Positions 57,108-64,000 of a DNA stretch of 64,000 nucleotides are shown here, in pieces (the stretch's first letter is position 1; each line of letters begins with the position of its first letter). This DNA is from Lycium barbarum (Eukaryota > Streptophyta > Magnoliopsida > Solanales > Solanaceae), in NCBI RefSeq assembly GCF_019175385.1, contig NC_083341.1, positions 20,840,203 through 20,904,202 on the forward strand, written 5' to 3'. Under the pieces are notes generated by a model. It made no database searches and had not been told where the DNA came from. It saw only the letters and a list, made by a program, of their open reading frames with translations. A program made the translations under genes and the position numbers.

Positions 57108-57639
57108 GTATTTTTTTTGTTTTTTTTTTTTGTTACCAAAAAACCATTCATCCGGGCTTTCACTTCCCGGGTGATGGGGGATTTGGCAAGACCCCTACCG
57201 CGTCTATTGAATTCCAAAAATACAACAGTTATAGTTAAATAGAGGGGGACATAAGGCCTTACCTCCGTAATGTTTTTAGGACATGAGCAAACCTATCTTA
57301 TGAAATTTGATGATCTAACAGATCTTACAATGAAATCGTAATGCATTGAAACAGTGATTAGTTAATGCATTCTAAGGAATAACACTATCAAGGAGGATTA
57401 AATTGCCAAGTAGCATTCTTCTTAACTCTCCTCCGAAAAGAAGGGAAATCTAATTTATTCATCCTGAGGGGACCTCTAATAGCATTTGGCAGGTCACATT
57501 CTTGCAAAAAAATTATTGGAACCTGATTTTGGGCAGCGTGTTTGGCTAGAAAGTCCGCAACTTCATTTGCTTCCCTATAACAGTGCTTGAAGGTAATGTT
57601 CCTCTGTAGAGCTTTTGACTGTATATCTTCAATTATGCC
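57108..57639 (-). other. LINE 3' end, RNase H tail and 3' UTR
   Basis: After a stop near 57639 the coding sequence continues in decayed form to about 57410 (REANEVADFLAKHAA, then RRRVKKNAT). The 3' UTR (57134-57400) has an inverted pair CCCGGGTGA / TCACTTCCCGGG at about 57151-57176. The A/T-rich tail follows. Confidence 0.6.
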
Positions 57640-58284
57640 CTAAAGCTTCCAAGGAGGTCTGATGATGCCATTGATCATTTGGACCACTATCATGGAGTCT
57701 AGTTCCACTTCTAAGGCTTCAAATTGATGGTTGACACACCAAGAAATGCCTATTAAAGCAGCCTTTGCTTCACTATAGTTGTCAGTGCAGAATTGAGTAG
57801 GATAGGAAAATGCCATAATCATATTTCCAATTCCATTTCTAACAATACCCCCAGCTCCAGCTTTGTTATGATTCTTCATGTAACTTCCATCCGTGTTGAG
57901 CTTCCAAGCGTTGCCTAATGGTTTGATCCATTTGATCATTTTGCTTGTGATCACTGCCTTGAAATTTTCTGCCATCAGACAAACTTTGCTCCAATTCCAG
58001 GTGTAGTCTATAAATTTGAATTTTTTCCGAAAGGCCACCTTGATCTGAAACAGAGATTGAAAACAAATATTAGAGGCAGTAATCTTTTTATTCTCAAACT
58101 TTCTGGTGCATCTTGCTTTCAAAATTTCCCAACAAACTATCACTGGGGTGATTAGTAAAAGAAATTTGTGAACAATGTTTCTAGGTTGTTGTCTCCACCA
58201 CTGCCAAATGATTGCATGAACAGTGTTTCCTGTAATATTTAGTCCTAGAGGGCTGGTGATCATGGTCCAAGTTTGCTTGGCCAA
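57640..58284 (-). pseudogene. LINE ORF2, zf-RVT end and RNase H
   Basis: Open for 214 codons in a frame shifted from the upstream RT part by one base near 58300. The RNase H core shows WKLNTDGSYM, AGAGGIVRNGIG, YSEAKAALIGISW and VELDSM, so the acidic residues are kept. A TAG at 57637-57639 interrupts the C-terminus. Confidence 0.88.
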
Positions 58285-60718
58285 TTCACTAGCTGCAAAT
58301 ACATGACTCCTGTTTCAAGACAAGCTACCCTGCAACAACAACAACTAGGACCCTTGTTAATGTTAAATCTTGACAGAGATGCATCAAGAGGAACATTATT
58401 CATGAGAAGCTTCCACATAAAGAAAGAAATCTTGAAAGGAATTTCTTTGATCCAGATATAGTTATAAATGGGATCAGCCATGTTTTTGTTTCTAAGGAAT
58501 TCAAAGGCTGTTGAACAGGTAAAAAAACCATTAGTGCTTAACTTCCAAATAGCTTTATCTTTCTGTCCTTCCTGACCTATTGGAATACTTGTGATTAAAT
58601 TCAAAATATCCAAAGGTATGGAAGGATCATGATTATCTAGCCCCCATTGCTGGTTCTGTATGAAATGTTTCACTTTAACATTGCCAGGTTTGGGGATTGG
58701 GTTAATCATCTGATAAAGGGACCCTTGCAGAGTCCAATTATCCCACCAGAAAAGTACATTACCAGAATTGATCTTCCAATTAATGTTGATGTCCATTTTG
58801 TCCCTGATATGTAGTAGATCTTTCCAAGCTGCAGAATCTTTAGAAGCTATGACCTTGGACATGGGGTTACTTCTTTGACAGTATTTGGCTAATAAGAACT
58901 GCGCCCACAAAGAAGGTTTTGTTCGCAACCTCCACCATCTTTTAGCTGCAAAGGTATGACAGATTTCCAACAGACTTCGGAAGCCAAGTCCACCCTCTTT
59001 AGTAGGAAAGCTCATGTTTTCCCATGAAGACCAGTGGTAACTATTTTTGCCATTTTTTTGTCCCCAAAAAAAATTAGCAAATTGCATTTCGATTTCATAA
59101 AGAGTAGTAACAGGAGGCATAAGAGCAGCAAAAACATGAAGAGCCTGAGATTGAAGAATGTGTTTAATGACCACAGCCCTGCAATCTTATTGAGAATCTT
59201 TTTGGAAATCTTAGAGAAATAATAAATTCTTTTTCTACCACAGTATATGGGACAACCTAGATAATTAAAGGGGAAAGTGGATTGCTTAAAACCAGTCCAT
59301 CTTTTAATCCTTCTGTTATAAAGCCTGTTTGTTTTACTGTGAGTAAGAAAGAAAGTTTTGTCAGTGTTGATCTCTTGTCCGGAAGCCTTTTGATACAAAT
59401 ACAACTGTTTCATCATAAGCTTAATAGAGACTTTATCACCAGAAGTAAACAGAACAATATCATCTGCATAACTAAGATGATTAATTTGAGGACCCTTTTT
59501 ATGCATTGAGAAACCAGAAAATCTATCATTATGAAAAAGATAGTTCAAGGCTCTAGAGAGAGTCTCAGCAGCAATAATAAAGAGAGCAGGGGATAAGGGG
59601 TCACCTTGTTTTAAACCTCGAGAGGATTTAAAGAAACCATGTCTAGTACCATTGATGATCACTGAGTACCAGTTATTAGAAATCAATCTATAAACCAAAT
59701 TGATAAACATCTCATCAAATCCCATCTTCCTAAGAACAGAGATCAAAAAATTCCAGGAAAGTTTATCATAGGCTTTAGACATATCAAGTTTGAAAACAAC
59801 ATTACAACTATTGGATTTAGATCTGATTCCATGAATTATCTCCTGTGTTAGCAGGATATTTTCAGTAATCTGCCTACCTTTAACAAAACCTGACTGGTTA
59901 TCAGATATAATCTTAGGGAGAATGCTGTTGATTCTTAAAGCAAGGATTTTTGACAAAATTTTGTTTGAAAAGTTGCTTAGACTAATTGGTCTTAATTTTG
60001 AAAATCAATCAGGGGAAGTAACTTTGGGGATAAGTGTTAAACAGGAATGAGTATAAAACTTAGTGAGTTCAGCACCATGAAAGAAGGAAATCACAAAAGA
60101 TACTACCTCAACTTTGATAATGTTCCAACTATGTTGGAAGAAATGGCCATTGTACCCGTCTGGTCCTGCACAACTGTTTGGATCCATAGAATCAATAGCC
60201 ATTTTGATTTCCTCTGTAGTTGGAATCTTTGTCAATAGAATGTTATCCTCATCATTGATCAGATTATCACAATGTCTAACAAAATCCAGGTTCTCCACCC
60301 TTGTATCTCCAGTGAACATGTGACTAAAATAATCAATAGCGGCCTCAGAGATGTTACTATTTCCTTCTACCCATTGACCATGTTGATCTTTAATCTCGTA
60401 TATTTGAGATTTCCTCCTTCTATCCCTGATAGTACTATGAAAGTACTTAGTATTGGAGTCTCCATCCTCAGCCCATTTCAGTCTAGCTTTCTGTCTAAGG
60501 ATGGAGTCTTCCATCTTCAACCATCTAATGTATTCAGCCTTGGATCTGTTGAGATACTCTCGATCACTGTCAGAATCTGAAGCAAAATAAGCAGTTTCAG
60601 CAGCTGCTACATCTTTTTCCAGTTCTTTGGTTCTCTTGAACACATCTCCGATACATTCTCTAGACCATTTACTTAACTCCTTAGCTAGAATTTTGAGCTT
60701 TTGATGTAACCTCCACAT
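58260..60718 (-). pseudogene. LINE ORF2, reverse transcriptase
   Basis: From MWRLHQKLKILAKELSKW (60718), through KWAEDGDSNTKYFH and AGPDGYNG. A TGA lies at 60002-60004. The core at 59012-59956 follows with DNQSGFVKGRQ, KLDMSKAYD, RGLKQGDPLSP and the catalytic YADD at 59459-59470. A short deletion with frameshift near 59190 removes about ten codons in the segment before AVVIKHILQS. The thumb and linker (NFFWGQKNGKNSYHW, FMWKLLMNNVPLDASL) continue to 58260. Three lesions in otherwise good sequence suggest a relatively recent loss. Confidence 0.92.
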
Positions 60719-61521
60719 AGGATTACCATATACTTCTGTTTCCCAGACTGTTTGACCAAGGAAATATAATCTTCCTGGTCCGTCCAGAAATTGAGAAACT
60801 TAAAATATTTGGTCGCGTGTTGATCATTATCTGAGCAGCTAACCAAGAGTAAATTGTGGTCCGATCCAGTCTTAGACAGATGTTCCACCGTAGTAATTAG
60901 AAATTTACTGGCCCATTCGTCATTCTGCATAAGCCTGTCCAGCCTCATATGAATTCTGTTAGCTCCCCCTCTCCCATTACACCAAGTGTGGACATTACCT
61001 ACAAAACCAGAGTCCGTCATACCACAATCATCCATACAGTTAATAAAATCAAGACATGTACGTAATCTAAAAGGAACACCCCCTTTTTTCTCTTCGGCTT
61101 CCATAATTGAATTAAAATCCCCACCGATGATCCATGGACCATCAATCATGGAGTTTAAATCTCTTAGTTTCTGCCAAAGGTATCTTCTTTTGTTTGCTTT
61201 GGATCTAGCATAGATAGTGGTGATCCATCCTGGATCAGTGTTTCCCTGCAAGTTAACTTTTAAAGTAATTTGTTGCCTACTTTTAGAAAACACAGAACAA
61301 AAAATATCAGAATTCCAAAAAATCCAAACTTTACTATGTGAATTGTAGATGGCATGGTCAAATCCAAGCCTTCTCCTAAACTTATCAATTTCGTTACTCT
61401 TTAAGAAAGGTTCCTGTAAAGCAACAAAATTAATTCTATACATTCTGACTAACTGAATTAGTCTTTCAAGAGCACCTTGTGAAGTGATCCCCCTAATATT
61501 CCATATTATGAACTTAATCAT
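60719..61521 (-). pseudogene. LINE ORF2, AP-like endonuclease
   Basis: The exonuclease-endonuclease-phosphatase domain that nicks target DNA. From ATG 61521: FIIWNIRG, ALQEPFLK, WIIGGDFNSI, RLDRLMQ and the GSDHNLLL end box. All canonical boxes are seen. The frame is open for about 265 codons, then a frameshift near 60740 separates it from RT. The ATG overlaps the TGA of ORF1 in ATGA (61518-61521). Confidence 0.92.
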
Positions 61522-63644
61522 AAAGAAATTTTAGAGGGAGGAACCACATTTTCTGCTTGTTCTTGATCTTCAAGGAACGTTTTATTGCTTTCCTTTCTTA
61601 CCTTTTTACCTTTTCTATGTCTGTTACCTCTTGGAGAAAGACCTTGCTTTTGAATGACTTGATCAGATTCCTGAGTAATTGGGTCCTTTATGTCTTTAGG
61701 AGCAGGGGAAAAAACTTCAAATAAGCTATCAATGATTTGCTCGTCTTCTGCTTCTGTGGCATCTAGAAAGCTGTCTGGGACTTCTTCTTCAGATGATACA
61801 CTTTCTATTTGATCTTCACTAGTGTCATAACAATAGTCATGTTCAGAGTTATTTCCAATGTCCGGGCCATGTCTGTTTTGGATTACAGGTGGTATGAATT
61901 CAAGGCTACCCAAGTCCAATACCAGATGACCACCTTTTTGTTGTCTGCATTCAGTATCAGCAGTAATAGGAGACATATGATCAGGTTTAACTCCCTTAGA
62001 ACTGCTACCCTGATTATCAATGATTGTGATTTTATTGTCTTTCTGGTTGGCCTCCACACTGTCGCAGCTTTGTTCTTGAGACTTAGGATTCTCAGATTTA
62101 TCCAGTACCTCTCTAGTAGTTACTTGCTTTGGTTTTTGTTTAACCCAAAGCATATTCTTGAGGAATCGTGCAGCTGATGCTTTCTTTTTCTTCTTTTTTG
62201 GCTTCTTTTTCTGACATTTAGCACCTGCATTCTTGATATTTTGTTCAAACATTTCTTTGCCCTGAACTGGGGTGTCAGATTCATCTTGCTGCTGCTGTGA
62301 TGCACCATAATTTTGTATCTGTGCATTATTATCCTGCTTGCCTTGGATTCGATCTTGTGGCTTATTTTGTTGCTCTTTTTGTGTCTCACGCTGTTTTATG
62401 TTGTTGCCTTGTTCATGAGGCTGTGATTGTTGGCCTGCTTCATTAGGTTGCTCATTATGAACAACTTCATTATGTTGCTCATTGTGGTGTCCATCTCCCT
62501 TGATTTTTGTTTTGTCATTCCAAGTGTTATTCTGTCTTGCAGTAGTCTTGTTGTTCTTCTTCCTAGTGACTTTAGTAAATCCTTCTTCATTAACATTACC
62601 CTTTATCACCTTAGAAGTGCTTGGAGCAGTGTTTCCATTGTTAAATTCGTGTCTGCCTTTGTTGCTTTGTTTCTGTTCTTCACCATTCCTATCCTGCTGT
62701 ACTCCTTGTTCCCTTTTCTTATTTTGATTTTGCTGCATTTCTTCTGTACCAATCAATTTCCCTTCCTGCACATTGGCTTTTTTCCTAGCCACTACTTTGC
62801 ATTTGGTGTGATCATGACCCTGTAATCTACAGGTTCTGCAAAAAGCTGGGACTCCTTCATATTCAAGCCTTTGATAATAACCTTTCAAACCAACCCCTTT
62901 TCCTTCTAAACCAATAAAAATATTATTTGGTAGAATCTTTTCCAGATCTACTTCAACTCTTACTTTTGCTAAATTTGGTCGAGTTCTTAAAGTAGTAGCA
63001 ATATCTTCTTTCAAAGGGGTTCCTACTTGTACCAATATTTGTCTAAGATAATTCCAATTGTACAAGTGATACTTCAATTCTGGAAGTAGAACCCAAATTG
63101 GGGCTAAAGATGTTTCCTCATTTGGGTCAAATTCCGGAGACCACTTGAACATTCTCATCAAAGCATTATCAGTAGAAATAAATCTTCTAAAGTATACATC
63201 ATTTAGGTCTGCTTCATTATCAAAATCAAGGAAAACATGACGATAATCATACACACCTATGTTGACAGTACCATTAAGTGGAATCTGCTCACGAAATTTT
63301 GCCCTAATAACGTCGATTTGAGGTCTACCGTAGGTGTATTTGCCCACCAAGGTCCATTTGCATCCTTCCGACATTACTCCATAATAATCCTCTGCATCGA
63401 AGATCACCGCCGGTGTGCCGTTGTGTGAAGTTTGCCTTGCCAGTATAGTGTTGCTAGCAGTAGGGATAATTGGAGAAGGGCGACCTACAATTGCTCCCTT
63501 ATAGTTGTTATTTTTCAGATCTGCCACCGTGGAGGTGGTCGCCGCTGTTATGGGGTCTTTAGCCTGAGTGATACGCGCCAGAATTCCATCCACCGGAGTG
63601 GACATGAGGAGGCGCGTGTAAGATACTCGATTATTTTGTACCAT
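61518..63644 (-). CDS. LINE ORF1 (gag-like RNA-binding protein), intact
   Basis: 708 codons without a break, from ATG 63644, about 114 bases inside the element. It is the RNA-binding protein that packages LINE RNA. Residues about 80-230 resemble the DUF4283 domain of plant LINE ORF1 (EGCKWTLVGKYTYGRP, FLDFDNEADL, WSPEFDPNEE, PIWVLLPEL). A CCHC-type knuckle CRTCRLQGHDHTKC lies at about residue 270. The C-terminal half is Gln/Asn-rich with many repeats of HNEQ type, has a lysine cluster (KKKPKKKKKK) that could act as a nuclear signal, and then an acidic stretch. Being intact does not prove expression. Confidence 0.88.
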   Translation of the reverse strand: MVQNNRVSYTRLLMSTPVDGILARITQAKDPITAATTSTVADLKNNNYKGAIVGRPSPIIPTASNTILARQTSHNGTPAVIFDAEDYYGVMSEGCKWTLVGKYTYGRPQIDVIRAKFREQIPLNGTVNIGVYDYRHVFLDFDNEADLNDVYFRRFISTDNALMRMFKWSPEFDPNEETSLAPIWVLLPELKYHLYNWNYLRQILVQVGTPLKEDIATTLRTRPNLAKVRVEVDLEKILPNNIFIGLEGKGVGLKGYYQRLEYEGVPAFCRTCRLQGHDHTKCKVVARKKANVQEGKLIGTEEMQQNQNKKREQGVQQDRNGEEQKQSNKGRHEFNNGNTAPSTSKVIKGNVNEEGFTKVTRKKNNKTTARQNNTWNDKTKIKGDGHHNEQHNEVVHNEQPNEAGQQSQPHEQGNNIKQRETQKEQQNKPQDRIQGKQDNNAQIQNYGASQQQQDESDTPVQGKEMFEQNIKNAGAKCQKKKPKKKKKKASAARFLKNMLWVKQKPKQVTTREVLDKSENPKSQEQSCDSVEANQKDNKITIIDNQGSSSKGVKPDHMSPITADTECRQQKGGHLVLDLGSLEFIPPVIQNRHGPDIGNNSEHDYCYDTSEDQIESVSSEEEVPDSFLDATEAEDEQIIDSLFEVFSPAPKDIKDPITQESDQVIQKQGLSPRGNRHRKGKKVRKESNKTFLEDQEQAENVVPPSKISL

Positions 63645-63758
63645 TGTGTTCTGGCCGACAGCTTTTGAAATGGAGCATGCGGTGTTTTATTTTTTGTTTG
63701 GTGGGGAGCACTTTTCGTTTGGTGGGGAGCACTTAATGAATTGCTTACAAGCCTAGCT

Positions 63759-63910
63759 GGATTGGGACCTATTGGAAACATAAAGAAAGTTGACATCAGG
63801 AACTCAAATACAGTATTACGATTTATAGATTAGATTGGCTAGTAAGTGATAACAAAGAGATATTGATATGGGAAGTAAGTTAACGAGTACGGGAAAGTTT
63901 CACCCTAGAA

Positions 63911-63954
<44 letters not shown>

Positions 63955-64000
63955 GAGATCAAGATGGGTTTGTACTCATAGTGGAATGTTTTGCAAACTT
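63759..64000 (+). other. LARD 2 interior, right of the LINE
   Basis: Continuation of the LARD 2 internal region, matching rc of 36840-37085. It holds (TA)n at 63917-63952, at the same position as 36886-36934 in LARD 1. No gene. Confidence 0.8.

Larger units (their letters stand above)
57096..63770 (-). mobile_element. Near-complete L1-type LINE, exact ends
   Basis: 57108-63758 (6651 bp) with the 12-bp duplication GGATTGGGACCT (57096-57107, 63759-63770). The T-rich left end (57108-57133) is the poly(A) tail of a minus-strand insertion. Both ORFs of plant L1 are present: ORF1 intact, ORF2 broken in a few places. The uninterrupted target is seen in LARD 1 at 37071-37100 (rc). The 5' UTR of about 114 bases is short, so a few bases of the 5' end may be missing. 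Confidence 0.94.
54039..64000 (+). mobile_element. LARD 2 (partial; runs off the window)
   Basis: 5' LTR 54039-56460, primer site 56464-56475, internal region 56461-57107 and 63759-64000, interrupted by the L1 LINE. The internal sequence is the reverse-complement counterpart of LARD 1 (36840-37733) and has no gene. The left flank GTAAC (54034-54038) is the presumed TSD; the partner is beyond the window. It is inserted in copia 3 gag. Confidence 0.88.

Overview
The window is intergenic nuclear DNA of a flowering plant. The evidence is tRNA-Met-primed LTR retrotransposons with broken gag and pol, plant L1 LINEs with an RNase H domain, a Mutator-type TIR element, a hAT derivative and tonoplast aquaporin (TIP) gene copies. 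The style of the elements resembles a Solanaceae genome, but that is an impression only. No rRNA, tRNA, CRISPR or bacterial-type features were seen. Nearly all of the 64 kb can be read as a nest of transposable elements dropped into a small tandem array of TIP aquaporin copies. Boundaries marked exact were read from target-site duplications (TSDs) and LTR or TIR termini; percentages are by-eye counts.

Host layer: a repeated unit (3' flank, TIP gene on the minus strand, promoter) occurs three times. Unit S1 is 1-949 plus 12575-15081, with TIP copy 1 cut short. Unit S2 is about 20735-28137 and holds TIP copy 2, almost intact with one stop codon. Unit S3 is 42531 to about 43675, flank only.

Insertions, left to right. 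(1) 950-12574: an old Tekay/Del-type chromovirus (+), TSD GTAAC, carrying solo LTR 1 (4536-7100) inside its protease-RT gene. (2) 15232-20510: a Ty1/copia element (-), copia 1, next to TIP copy 1. (3) 21705-21825: a Tourist-like MITE. (4) About 21829-26480: a truncated LINE (-), split by solo LTR 2 (22712-25265). (5) 28147-42521: a Mutator-like TIR element with a perfect 9-bp TSD. It encloses LARD 1, a minus-strand LTR element with a non-coding interior, and both LTRs of LARD 1 carry another solo LTR (29209-32019 and 38383-40461). (6) About 43676-54038: a degenerate copia element (-), copia 3. It is interrupted by copia 2 (43894-49121), a hAT derivative (50046-51190) and finally LARD 2. (7) LARD 2 starts at 54039 (+), runs off the window end, and contains a near-complete L1 LINE (57108-63758, -).

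The large LTR families (Tekay-like, four solo LTRs, LARD 1 and 2) differ in sequence but share one layout. Just upstream of the TATA box each has a block of short palindromes. Three families keep the core ACGG-N-CCGT while the outer arms change on both sides together. Downstream lies a conserved block of adjacent hairpins starting near CAGTAC-N7-GTACTG. These two shared modules are the most interesting signals in the window. Because several elements are duplicated here, the pre-insertion (empty) site of three insertions can be read within the window itself.
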